Below, piece after piece: positions 27,656-35,355 of a stretch of 64,000 bases of DNA. Source of the DNA: UBA6197 sp047638075 (GTDB taxonomy: Bacteria > Pseudomonadota > Alphaproteobacteria > Rhodobacterales > Rhodobacteraceae). The stretch's first letter is position 1. Every line of letters starts with the position of its first letter. The notes under the pieces were generated by a model. The model saw only the letters and a list, made by a program, of their open reading frames with translations, ran no database searches and had not been told where the DNA came from. The translations under genes were made by a program, and so were the position numbers. The stretch covers positions 20,693 through 84,692 of the forward strand of contig NZ_JBLJBV010000052.1 in NCBI RefSeq assembly GCF_047638075.1. The letters run 5' to 3'.

Positions 27656-28200
27656 TACGCGTCTATTACGATACCGAGACCGGCGATATCCGGTTCACCA
27701 TGCTCTTGGCGGCTGGCGCAGGTCAGGGACCGGCGGGCAACTATATCGAGGTGCCGGATGATACGCCCACCGCTAACCTCGCCGCCCTGCGCGTCGCGGA
27801 TGGCGCCCTCGTCACAGCCAATCTCGCCCCGCTGAAGCTGGATGCGGTGGCAAAGATCAACCAGGTGATCGGATATCTACGCGCCGCAATCACCACCGAC
27901 ATCGCCGGTCAGCAGATGATCTATCTGCGCAAAGAGTCCGAGGCTCGGGCCTGGCTGGCTGAGGCGACACCCGATATTGCCGAGTATCCGATGATCGCGG
28001 CCGAGGTCGGTATCACCGGTGAAACGGCGGATCAGGTGGCACAGGTCTGGGTCAATATGGCAGCACTCTGGACCGGGATTTCAGCGGGGTTGGAAGGGGC
28101 GCGGATCGGGCATATCAGCCTTGTCGACGCCGCCCAGACCGCCGCCGAGATCGACGCTGCCGTGGTCGCATTCTTCGCCGTAATGGAGGCAATCACATGA
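27646..28200 (+). CDS. small phage tail protein of unknown function
   Basis: A 184-residue protein beginning LIRVYYDTETGDIRFTML, then an Ala-rich helical middle and an acidic C-terminus (AAEIDAAVVAFFAVMEAIT). I do not recognise a named family. Its position after the J-like gene suits a fibre chaperone or tail accessory. The start is uncertain. TTG 27646 overlaps the previous gene, but GGGAG lies almost against it; CTG 27652 has better spacing, and homologues would be expected to begin MIRVYYD, which matches an ATA here. Confidence 0.6.
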   Translation: MGLIRVYYDTETGDIRFTMLLAAGAGQGPAGNYIEVPDDTPTANLAALRVADGALVTANLAPLKLDAVAKINQVIGYLRAAITTDIAGQQMIYLRKESEARAWLAEATPDIAEYPMIAAEVGITGETADQVAQVWVNMAALWTGISAGLEGARIGHISLVDAAQTAAEIDAAVVAFFAVMEAIT

Positions 28201-28526
28201 ATACTCTGCCGGCCATCAAGCTAGGGGACAGTTTCCTGTTGCCGATCACCGTCTCTGACGCCGATCTGGTCCCGGAAGATATTACCGCCTGGACCGTCAG
28301 GATGCAGGGGCGGCAGGGCAATGCCACCAGCGCGCTGATCCACGAATTCCTGTTCACCAAGACAAGCCCCGGCCTCGGTCGCGGCGAATTCAGCGCAGCA
28401 GCTGCGGACAGTATCAATTGGCCGGTTGGCTCGATGCTGCTCGATATCGAGATCATCACCCCGTCGGGTCGGGTTCATCACACCGAAACGTTCAGGCTTC
28501 CGGTCGGCGCAGGTGTAACGCGATGA
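28197..28526 (+). CDS. small phage tail/baseplate-type protein
   Basis: A 109-residue mainly beta protein, starting MNTLPAIKLGDSFLLPITV and ending SGRVHHTETFRLPVGAGVTR. The pattern resembles the N-terminal modules of phage upper-baseplate/receptor-binding complexes (material properties: GDS..LP, then DIEI..PSG), but this is only a resemblance. ATGA overlaps on both sides (28197 with the preceding gene, 28523 with the next) show a tightly coupled operon. Confidence 0.6.
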   Translation: MNTLPAIKLGDSFLLPITVSDADLVPEDITAWTVRMQGRQGNATSALIHEFLFTKTSPGLGRGEFSAAAADSINWPVGSMLLDIEIITPSGRVHHTETFRLPVGAGVTR

Positions 28527-29197
28527 GCACAACACTGACCTTGCAGCCGCTTTATGTCGTCACGCTGGAGCTAACCCACGGGCCCATACCGCTGCACGTC
28601 GGCATCGGCGGGGGTTCTGGGTCCGGCGGCGGCTCCGACGGTCTCAGCGCCTATCAGATTGCGGTGCAGAACGGCTTTACGGGCACCGAGCCTGATTGGC
28701 TGGCGTCGCTGAAGGGCGTGCCGGGGGCGGACAGCACGGTACCGGGGCCGAAGGGCGACCCGGGCGCGCCGGGTGCGGACAGCACGGTGCCGGGGCCGAA
28801 GGGCGATCCGGGCGCGCCGGGTGCGGACAGCACGGTACCGGGGCCGAAGGGCGATCCGGGCGCGCCGGGTGCGGATAGTACGGTGCCGGGTCCGAAGGGC
28901 GATCCGGGTGCGCCGGGGGCGGACAGCACGGTACCGGGGCCGAAGGGCGATCCGGGTGCGCCGGGGGCCGATAGCACAGTGCCTGGGCCGAAGGGCGACC
29001 CGGGTGCGCCGGGGGCGGATAGCACGGTGCCGGGGCCGAAGGGCGATCCGGGTGCGCCGGGTGCGGATAGCACGGTGCCGGGGCCGAAGGGCGATCCGGG
29101 CGCGCCGGGCCAGTCTATCACGGTTGTCGTCGTCGCCAGCGCGGCACTGATACCGGAGCCACCTGACGCCAACACTCTCTATCTGGTATCGGCATGA
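28523..29197 (+). CDS. collagen-like phage fibre protein
   Basis: A 224-residue protein. The N-terminal 66 residues are globular (MSTTLTLQPLYVVTLELTHG and DGLSAYQIAVQNGFTGTEPDWL, a segment frequent in phage fibres). Eight 16-residue repeats of the form GADSTVPGPKGDPGAP follow, with Gly-X-Y triplets as in collagen. The C-terminus is short and ends PPDANTLYLVSA. The repeats should form a rod-like trimer. The ATG overlaps the stop of the preceding gene, and an in-frame start at 28418 lies inside that gene and is unlikely. The module SLKG-collagen-LYLVSA is typical of tail-fibre/adhesin stems. Confidence 0.82.
   Translation: MSTTLTLQPLYVVTLELTHGPIPLHVGIGGGSGSGGGSDGLSAYQIAVQNGFTGTEPDWLASLKGVPGADSTVPGPKGDPGAPGADSTVPGPKGDPGAPGADSTVPGPKGDPGAPGADSTVPGPKGDPGAPGADSTVPGPKGDPGAPGADSTVPGPKGDPGAPGADSTVPGPKGDPGAPGADSTVPGPKGDPGAPGQSITVVVVASAALIPEPPDANTLYLVSA
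28724..29107 (+). repeat. eight tandem 48-bp collagen-coding repeats
   Basis: Eight units of 48 bp encode GADSTVPGPKGDPGAP. Units differ mainly at third-codon positions (for example gac/gat, cgc/ggt), so the array is old enough to have accumulated silent changes while the amino-acid sequence stayed identical. Such arrays can gain or lose whole units without frameshift. Confidence 0.95.
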
Positions 29198-29904
29198 CGG
29201 TTGCGGATTTCTCAGGTGCGGTTCGGGCTTTCTTCGGTGCCAGTGAAATCGTGGAGGCACATTTCGGCGGAGCAAAGATCTGGCAAAAGCCAGCTGCGCC
29301 GGGTGGCGGCCTTGAGTTGGTTGGTTGTTCCTCATCGGTATCCGAGGCGACCGGGGGGCGTCTCTATTTTGATTACCCGGCGGGGATGCTGCCGGGAGAC
29401 TTTGCCGTTTGCATGCTCGGGATACGAAATTCGCATATGGTGCTGGAGTTCGACGGCTACTCGGCGGGTCCGGAGTTTCCGAACAGCTCTAGTACACGAG
29501 TTGGGTCGCGGGTCTTTTCTCGAGTGATCGACGGGACCGAGGGTGCGCAGGGTCTGGTCGTGATCAATTCAACTAACGGCTATTCTGCAGTGTGCGCCGT
29601 TTATCGTGGGGCTGCCGGGTTTGGCGCGGATGCCCAGGTAATGACGCCCAGCGTGGTCGACCCGACAACGCCGGGTGTTGTCGCCATGGCAGGCAGTCTC
29701 ATTCTCTCGATTTGGACAACCTCGGCGCGGACAATAACCCCTCCGGGTGACGGGCTCGTTCTTGGCTCCGTCAGTACGGCACAGGGCTGCATCGCGGTTG
29801 AACAGTCCGGCCCTGTCGCAGCAGGCGCAACGGCAGAACATACGGCGACTCTTGGTTCTTCTAACTACAACATCGCGGCGACGTTAGAGATTCTGGCGGC
29901 ATAG
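29194..29904 (+). CDS. hypothetical protein, end of the phage tail module
   Basis: A 236-residue, mostly beta protein. The N-terminus MTVADFSGAVRAFFGASEIVEAHFGG and following KIWQKPAAPGG recall the DUF-type linkers at the start of tail-attached structural proteins. The rest (VGCSSSVSEATGGRLYFDY to LEILAA) looks like a jelly-roll adhesin-like domain with no identified family. The ATG overlaps the previous stop by 4 nt. It is the last gene before tRNA-Phe; 29905-30097 has no gene. Confidence 0.6.
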   Translation: MTVADFSGAVRAFFGASEIVEAHFGGAKIWQKPAAPGGGLELVGCSSSVSEATGGRLYFDYPAGMLPGDFAVCMLGIRNSHMVLEFDGYSAGPEFPNSSSTRVGSRVFSRVIDGTEGAQGLVVINSTNGYSAVCAVYRGAAGFGADAQVMTPSVVDPTTPGVVAMAGSLILSIWTTSARTITPPGDGLVLGSVSTAQGCIAVEQSGPVAAGATAEHTATLGSSNYNIAATLEILAA

Positions 29905-30097
29905 CGGCGAGCGCCGAACCGCAGCCCCCGTCAAAATAATTTCCGTCCAGAAGATTGCACCGTTCTGTCCAGAAGATCACGCCGCGCTACAGCTACAACC
30001 ACGCGGTAAAAATGTCCCAAGGACAGATCCGAAAAGCCCGAGGTAATAAGCAACCCGAGGGCTGAAAGCAGTTTTTTATCTTTATCAAGGGATTGAG

Positions 30098-30173
30098 TGG
30101 TGCCCGGAGACGGATTTGAACCGCCGACACGCGGATTTTCAATCCGCTGCTCTACCAACTGAGCTATCCGGGC
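30098..30173 (-). tRNA. tRNA-Phe (GAA)
   Basis: A 76-nt tRNA read on the minus strand. It starts GCCCGGATAGCTCAGTTGG, has anticodon GAA in the loop TTGAAAA closed by the CGGAT/ATCCG stem, T-loop TTCAAAT, and encoded CCA. Acceptor ends pair GCCCGGA/TCCGGGC. The 3' end faces the phage tail module, a common integration position. However, I found no second copy of its 3' end in the window to serve as an attachment repeat. Confidence 0.97.
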
Positions 30174-30295
30174 GCCGGGATAATGGGCGAACCCATACGG
30201 CTTGGCGGATTACCTAGACGAGGGCTAAAGGGCTGTCTAGTGGGTTTGGTGGAAATTTCGCCATTCTTCGGGGTTATCGAAAGAATTTTCCCCGC

Positions 30296-30469
30296 TCAGT
30301 TCAGCGGCTGTTCTGGTGGCGGGGCCGGGTAATCGTCTTCGTCAGTTGCATTGCCCGCAATGACGTAGGATCCGGTCAGCCAGCGCCCAAGGTCAACGTC
30401 AGCACAGCGTTTGGAACAAAATGGCCGATACTTGGGGTCGGTTTTTTTGGAACAGATCGGGCAGGTCAG
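30296..30469 (-). CDS. yacG: DNA gyrase inhibitor YacG, zinc-binding, CTG start
   Basis: A 57-residue zinc protein that binds GyrB in characterised species. The four Cys ligands are visible: CPIC near the N-terminus and CSKRC (KYRPFCSKRCADVDLGRW) near residues 16-33. The reading frame has no ATG or GTG at its expected start. It begins CTG ACC TGC CCG, with a perfect GGAGG 7 nt upstream. The CTG overlaps the TGA of the RNase gene (CTGA). The homologous protein normally starts MTCPIC. Too short to be found by a 60-codon cutoff. Confidence 0.85.
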   Translation of the reverse strand: MTCPICSKKTDPKYRPFCSKRCADVDLGRWLTGSYVIAGNATDEDDYPAPPPEQPLN

Positions 30470-31512
30470 GGCGCAGCCTCCAGAATCGTTGTTAGCGCAA
30501 CGCGGTCGCGTTTGCGTTGCAGCTCAAAATTACCCAAGGGGGTCCAGCCGGCAAGGCTGGTTTCGGCCGCCTCACCGCGAAAGGCGGCGCGGATCTGTTG
30601 CTCTAACGTGGCGCGGTCCTTTTTGGGCATCGGCGCAAAATCAACCGTCACCTGCCCGCCCAGGCCGCGCAGCCGTAGCTGGCGTGGCAGATCGCGCGCG
30701 GCGGCGATATTGGCCTTCAACCCTGCCGCGGGCGAGGTATCGGCGCCGGTATTCACATCGACCGCGATCAACGCGCGGGTCGGCTCGATCATCATATGCG
30801 CGCCGCCGGTCAGATCGACGCGGGGGGTCAGCAGTGCCTCTAGCGCGTCGTCAACGCCGTGGTCGTGCATCGCGCCTTCGCCGTCGGCAATATCATCGGG
30901 GGCCGGGTCGGCCCAGTCGCGCCACGCCTCTTCGTGCGGCGAGGGGGCATCGACCAGAAGCTCGGGTTGACCCGAAACATCGGCCAGCACGGCATCAGCC
31001 AGATCACGCATGGCGGTGATGTCGCCCTGCACCTCGGCGTTGTCAGCGCCGTCGCAGGCCGACCGCAGGATCAGCCCATGCGCACTGCCCGCCATCGCCT
31101 CGGCGGCCAGTGCCTCAAGTGCAGTGCGGGTATCATCGTCGCGGATACGGCGTGACACATTCAGCCCCGGTGCTGCAGGCGTGACAATCGCGTAGCGGCT
31201 TTTGAACAAAAGCCGCGTGGTGACGGGTAACGCCTTTCCGGGCTCGGTTCCGCCCGCAACCTGAACAAGGATCGCCTGACCGGGGGCAAGCCCGCCCGTT
31301 TCACGCAAAAAGCCGCGCCCCTCGGGCAAACGCACGAAAACGCCGCCCTGGCCCTTCATCTGCCGATCCACGACCGCGCGGCAGATTGCGCCGGGGGCCA
31401 GGGCCACCGCGCTGCCCGGATCCAGGATCAGGTCTTCCAACTGTCCGTCTTGCATCAGCGCGGCGGCCTCACGGCCCCGCAGGTGCCCCAAAACGACGAT
31501 ACGTCCCTTCAT
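30466..31512 (-). CDS. ribonuclease E/G family protein, short form
   Basis: A 348-residue single-domain RNase E/G homologue. The catalytic Mg2+ site is represented by ALIAVDVNTG and VTVDFAPM (the two expected Asp residues). The S1-like region is short and the Zn-link CPxC plus the C-terminal extension of RNase G (489 aa) are missing. In Rhodobacteraceae such short paralogues sit next to maf and yacG. The ATG overlaps the maf stop (ATGA). A second, full-length RNase E would be expected elsewhere. An upstream in-frame extension to 31890 runs through maf and is rejected. Confidence 0.85.
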   Translation of the reverse strand: MKGRIVVLGHLRGREAAALMQDGQLEDLILDPGSAVALAPGAICRAVVDRQMKGQGGVFVRLPEGRGFLRETGGLAPGQAILVQVAGGTEPGKALPVTTRLLFKSRYAIVTPAAPGLNVSRRIRDDDTRTALEALAAEAMAGSAHGLILRSACDGADNAEVQGDITAMRDLADAVLADVSGQPELLVDAPSPHEEAWRDWADPAPDDIADGEGAMHDHGVDDALEALLTPRVDLTGGAHMMIEPTRALIAVDVNTGADTSPAAGLKANIAAARDLPRQLRLRGLGGQVTVDFAPMPKKDRATLEQQIRAAFRGEAAETSLAGWTPLGNFELQRKRDRVALTTILEAAP

Positions 31513-32084
31513 CGGCGGTCCTCCGCACGCAGACCGGCCGCGCGCAACAATGTGGCGGTTTCGGCCAGAGGCAGGCCCACAACGCCGGTAAACGACCCTT
31601 GCAGCCATGGGATAAACGCGCCTGCCGCGCCCTGAATGGCATAGCCGCCCGCCTTGCCCTGCCATTCGCCCGAGGTGAGATAGGCGTTCACCTCGGCGTT
31701 TGACAGGGGTTTGAATTTGACAATCGTATCGACTAGCCGTTCCCAGACCCGGTCGCCCGCGCGGACCGCCACGGCAGTCAGCACATGGTGGCGCCGCCCG
31801 GAAAGCGCCCAGAGAAATTCGGCCGCTTCGCCTGCATCGCGTGGCTTGCCCAGAATCCGGCGCCCGACACAAACGGTAGTGTCGGCGCACAGCAGCACCT
31901 CATCGGTGGCCAGCGGCAATGCGGCGACCTTTTCACGCGCCATCCGCGCGACATAGTCACGCGGGCGTTCACCTTTGTGGGGGTCTTCGTCGATCTCGGG
32001 CGCGCGCACCGTGTCTGGCGTCAGCCCAAGCTGCGCCAACAGCTCCCGTCGCCGGGGGCTGGCCGAGCCTAGAACCAGTTTCAC
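31509..32084 (-). CDS. maf: Maf-type nucleoside-triphosphate pyrophosphatase
   Basis: A 191-residue protein that hydrolyses non-canonical or excess NTPs. It starts (GTG) with LVLGSASPRRRELLAQLGL, the Maf signature, and contains YVARMAREK, VLCADTTVCVG (Asp general base) and GKAGGYAIQGAAGAFI. The GTG overlaps the TGA of infA (GTGA). It is in the conserved order infA-maf-rng-yacG. Confidence 0.95.
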   Translation of the reverse strand: MKLVLGSASPRRRELLAQLGLTPDTVRAPEIDEDPHKGERPRDYVARMAREKVAALPLATDEVLLCADTTVCVGRRILGKPRDAGEAAEFLWALSGRRHHVLTAVAVRAGDRVWERLVDTIVKFKPLSNAEVNAYLTSGEWQGKAGGYAIQGAAGAFIPWLQGSFTGVVGLPLAETATLLRAAGLRAEDRR

Positions 32085-32299
32085 TTGAAACGATAGTTGA
32101 TGCGACCCTTCGACAGGTCGTAGGTATTCATTTCCACCTGAACCTTGTCGCCCGCCAGAACCCTGATCCGGTTCTTGCGCATTTTTCCTGCCATATGTGC
32201 GATGATCTCATGGCCGTTTTCCAGCTCGACCCTGAACGTCGCATTGGGCAGGAGTTCCTTCACGACGCCGGGGAATTCGAGCATTTCTTCCTTGGCCAT
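32081..32299 (-). CDS. infA: translation initiation factor IF-1
   Basis: A 72-residue OB-fold protein that binds the 30S A site. It reads MAKEEMLEFPGVVKELLPN, then the RVELENGHEIIAHMAGKMRKNRIRVLAGDKV core and ends DLSKGRINYRFK. The start at 32299 gives the exact usual IF-1 length. The longer in-frame ORF to 32371 adds unconserved residues. Confidence 0.98.
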   Translation of the reverse strand: MAKEEMLEFPGVVKELLPNATFRVELENGHEIIAHMAGKMRKNRIRVLAGDKVQVEMNTYDLSKGRINYRFK

Positions 32300-32443
32300 G
32301 GTCACTCCATATGATGCACCCGCCAAAACCGCAGGCGAGCCTGTATTGCGCCGGGTCGCGGCAATTTTCAAGGCTTATGTCAAGAGAAAAGGGGTTTTGT
32401 TTGCCAACAACGAATACCGGGCATTGGTGGGGGCGACTTCGGC

Positions 32444-32905
32444 TTATGTTTGCGGGATCTGTGGCGGGCCAAAACGCTCCAGCATCCGGGTTTTGATCTG
32501 ATCGCGTGTCTGGCGGTAGACGGTCAGCTGGGCTTCGCGGTTTTCGGCTATGCCGGTTGGGTCCATGACCGGCCAGTATTCCACATCAAGATGGAAATAC
32601 CGCGTCAATTCCAACGCGCGACGCTGGCTTGCGGGCGACAGGGCAATGACCAGATCAAATCCCGAAAGATCGTCGCCCCAGTCTTGCATTTCATCGAATG
32701 AACGCGCCCGGTGCCGCCCCAGTTCAACCCCGATTTCCTGACACACCGTCACGGTGAAGCCGTCAACCATCATATCGCTTTTGACGCCAACAGATTGCGC
32801 GTAGACTTCTTGCCCGTAAAACTTTTTCATCATGCCCTCGGCCATCGGCGAGCGTGTCGCATTATGGTCGCAGCAAAACAAAACCGAATGGGGTAGTTTT
32901 ACCAT
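32444..32905 (-). CDS. low-molecular-weight protein-tyrosine-phosphatase family
   Basis: A 153-residue protein. The phosphatase P-loop here is FCCDHNATRSPMAEG, a divergent form of CX5R (the second Cys of FCCDHNATR at the nucleophile position, Arg seven on). The general-acid Asp is in the VMDPTGI loop. Arsenate reductases share the fold. ATG 32905 overlaps the TAA of UPF0262 (TAATG). Short regions around it (EQ..YRQTRDQI) support the family. Substrate unknown. Confidence 0.82.
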   Translation of the reverse strand: MVKLPHSVLFCCDHNATRSPMAEGMMKKFYGQEVYAQSVGVKSDMMVDGFTVTVCQEIGVELGRHRARSFDEMQDWGDDLSGFDLVIALSPASQRRALELTRYFHLDVEYWPVMDPTGIAENREAQLTVYRQTRDQIKTRMLERFGPPQIPQT

Positions 32906-33384
32906 TATGTTCCCGGTGTCAGTACGCAAATCAAAGTGAACAAACGCCGCGCTGTGTCAATATCAAGCTCGGCTTTGCCCTCCAGTCGTTCCTGAAGCAC
33001 CCGTGCGCCTTCGTTGTGAATCCCGCGTCGGGCCATGTCGATGGCTTCGATCTGGCTGGGGGGCAGGCGTTTGACGGCCTCAAAATAACTTTTGCAGATC
33101 TGGAAATAGTCTTTGACCACCTGCCGGAATGGGCCGAACGATAGGTGAAAAGCGGCTACCGGTTCGTCGCTTTCTGACCGCAAGTCGAACACCAACCGCC
33201 CCTCACGCACCGCAAGCCCCATCGCGAAAGGGCCAGCCGGGGCTGCTATATCGCCCTTTGACGGAAGCGCGAAGGAATTGTCCTCCAGCAAATCATAGAT
33301 CGCGACCTTGCGTTCCTGCTCAATCTCGGGGGTCAGCGCGGCAAAACCCTGATCATCAATGTCAATCCGTGTGATCCGGCTCAT
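32905..33384 (-). CDS. UPF0262 family protein
   Basis: A 159-residue alphaproteobacterial conserved protein of unknown function. It starts MSRITRIDIDDQGFAALTPEIEQERKVAIYDLLEDNSF and ends DTARRLFTLICVLTPGT, with LSFGPFRQVVKDYFQICKSY in the middle. It overlaps hisD at its start (4 nt) and the phosphatase gene at its stop. The block hisD-UPF0262-phosphatase is conserved in this group. Confidence 0.88.
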   Translation of the reverse strand: MSRITRIDIDDQGFAALTPEIEQERKVAIYDLLEDNSFALPSKGDIAAPAGPFAMGLAVREGRLVFDLRSESDEPVAAFHLSFGPFRQVVKDYFQICKSYFEAVKRLPPSQIEAIDMARRGIHNEGARVLQERLEGKAELDIDTARRLFTLICVLTPGT

Positions 33385-34694
33385 TTTCCGCCTCCTTCGT
33401 TCAGGGCGTCAAGGCGCGCGCGCACCGAAAGCCCGTGTGCCTCAAGGCTTTCCGAGTTGGCAAGCCGTTCTGCGGCAGGGCCAATCTCGGCCAGCGCCGC
33501 CGGGGTCATCTTTGCCAAGGTCGTCCGTTTGAGGAAATCCAGTACGGAAAGCCCCGATGAAAACCGGGCCGAGCGCGCCGTGGGTAGCACATGGTTTGGC
33601 CCGCCGACATAATCCCCAATGGCTTCGGGTGTGTAACTGCCTAGAAAAATCGCCCCTGCATGGGTGATCTTGGTGGCCAGCGCATCGGGGTCGGCCACGC
33701 ATAATTCCAGATGTTCGGGGGCCACCCTGTTTGAAAGGGTTGCGGCCTCGTTCAGATCACGGGTCACGATGATTGCGCCATAGTCGCGCCAACTGGCCCC
33801 GGCAATTGCGCGTCGTTCCAGTGTTTGCAATCGCGCCTCGACCGCGGCCGCGACGGCCCGGCCAAAATCTGCATCATCGGTCAGCAGAATGGATTGCGCG
33901 CTTTCGTCGTGTTCGGCCTGGCTTAGCAGGTCAAGCGCGATCCAGTCGGGGGTGTTGTCGCGGTCAGCGATGACCAGAATTTCCGAGGGCCCGGCGATCA
34001 TGTCGATCCCAACCTTGCCAAACACCCGGCGCTTGGCCGCCGCCACATAGGCGTTGCCCGGCCCGGTGATCTTGTCGACCGGAGTGATTGTTTCGGTGCC
34101 GTAGGCCAGCGCTGCCACCGCCTGCGCGCCGCCGATGCGGTAGACGGTGTCCACCCCCGCAATCTGCGCGGCCAACAAGACCAGCGGGTTGACCACGCCG
34201 CCCGGCGTCGGGCAGGCGATGACCAGCCGCTTAACCCCGGCAACCCGCGCCGGAATGGCATTCATCAGCACCGAAGACGGATAGCTGGCCAGCCCCCCCG
34301 GCACATAAAGCCCGGCTGCCGAAACGGGTGTGAAACGCCAGCCCAGTTGGGCGCCGCTGGCCTCTTGCCAAAGCGCGTCTTCGGGCATCTGGCGCGCGTG
34401 ATAGGCCCCGATCCGGTCCGCGGCCAGTTCCAGCGCGGCGCGATCTTCGGGGGCGATCTTGGCGATCTCGGCGGCAATCTCATCTGGTGTGAAGGCCAGA
34501 GTGTCAGGCGTCAGCGTCAGCCGGTCAAACCGTTTGGTCAGCTCGATCACTGCCGCGTCGCCACGCGCGCGCACATCTGCGATGATCGTGGCTACGGCCT
34601 CATCCACATCAGGGGCATCTTCGCGCTTGGCGCCAAGCAGCGCCTTGAAAGCCGCGTCAAAACCGGCATCGCGGGTAGACAGAAACTGTGGCAT
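33381..34694 (-). CDS. hisD: histidinol dehydrogenase
   Basis: A 437-residue zinc enzyme performing the last two steps of histidine synthesis (L-histidinol to L-histidine with 2 NAD+). Recognisable segments include VPGGLASYPSSVLMNAIPA, GNAYVAAAKRRVFGKVGIDMIAGPSE, and the catalytic region APEHLELC with YVGGPNHVLPT. I chose ATG 34694 because AGGAG (34703-34707) then has 8 nt of spacing. An upstream GTG at 34703 overlaps the AGGAG. Confidence 0.96.
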   Translation of the reverse strand: MPQFLSTRDAGFDAAFKALLGAKREDAPDVDEAVATIIADVRARGDAAVIELTKRFDRLTLTPDTLAFTPDEIAAEIAKIAPEDRAALELAADRIGAYHARQMPEDALWQEASGAQLGWRFTPVSAAGLYVPGGLASYPSSVLMNAIPARVAGVKRLVIACPTPGGVVNPLVLLAAQIAGVDTVYRIGGAQAVAALAYGTETITPVDKITGPGNAYVAAAKRRVFGKVGIDMIAGPSEILVIADRDNTPDWIALDLLSQAEHDESAQSILLTDDADFGRAVAAAVEARLQTLERRAIAGASWRDYGAIIVTRDLNEAATLSNRVAPEHLELCVADPDALATKITHAGAIFLGSYTPEAIGDYVGGPNHVLPTARSARFSSGLSVLDFLKRTTLAKMTPAALAEIGPAAERLANSESLEAHGLSVRARLDALNEGGGK

Positions 34695-34818
34695 GATCAA
34701 CACTCCTGTAGCCGAACCCGATTAGTCGCTGATCGCCCCTGCGGCAAGCGCTGCATCACAGGGCAGGCCCCAAAACGCCACGACTATTGCATTTCGGCCC
34801 ATAACGGGGGGGCTACGT

Positions 34819-35298
34819 TCACTCCGGGTGTTGCGGGGCTTTGCGCGAGGGGGCGATATAGGGGCGGGTCACATCGCGCAGATCAACGGCCAGACACTCG
34901 ACCGTTGCCGCAATTGCGCCGTCACCGGCAAGCGTCAAAATGACCTGGCCCGTGCCGTCCGTGCTCGCCTCCCAGCTGAGATCAAGTATCGACAGGATCG
35001 TATCGGTTTCGCTGCGGTCAATGCCCTGGCTCGCAACGCCCGTCACATCCGAAATCACCAAAAGCGTGCGCACGCGCTCATAGGGGCGGCGGCGCGATTC
35101 AGCATTGGGGCGATCTTCCCAGCGGAAACGGTTGATCAGCAGGGCAAGTTTGCGCGCCCCCTTGTCCCAGCGAATTTCAGTGATCGGCAAAACGGCGTCT
35201 TGCACCAGTGCGGCAATGACCGGCAGATCGTCGGCGGCCTCTGCCCGTAGCGCCAGGGCGGTTTCAGTCGCGTCTTCAAACCTTGCGTCTTCGCTCAT
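34819..35298 (-). CDS. DUF2948 family protein
   Basis: A 159-residue conserved alphaproteobacterial protein of unknown function. It starts MSEDARFEDATETALALRAE, includes FRWEDRPNAESRRRPYERVRTLLVI and ends RKAPQHPE. Its neighbours murA and hisD are typical. Two ATGs are adjacent (35298 and 35301). GGAG at 35306-35309 gives 7 nt spacing to the first of these. The gap to murA is 57 nt. Confidence 0.8.
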   Translation of the reverse strand: MSEDARFEDATETALALRAEAADDLPVIAALVQDAVLPITEIRWDKGARKLALLINRFRWEDRPNAESRRRPYERVRTLLVISDVTGVASQGIDRSETDTILSILDLSWEASTDGTGQVILTLAGDGAIAATVECLAVDLRDVTRPYIAPSRKAPQHPE

Positions 35299-35355
35299 CA
35301 TCCGTCTCCTGCCAGAAAGCATTTCGAGGTGTGGTTGTTCAAAGGCTGGCGGCTA

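Noticed and set aside
28571..29335. Minus-strand frames opposite the collagen-like repeats, which also look repetitive
   Set aside because: They reflect the periodic 48-bp DNA. The plus-strand Gly-X-Y protein has the coherent N- and C-termini and coupled start.
30098..30173. Phage attachment repeat at tRNA-Phe
   Set aside because: I looked for a second copy of the tRNA 3' end near the left edge of the phage module and found none.
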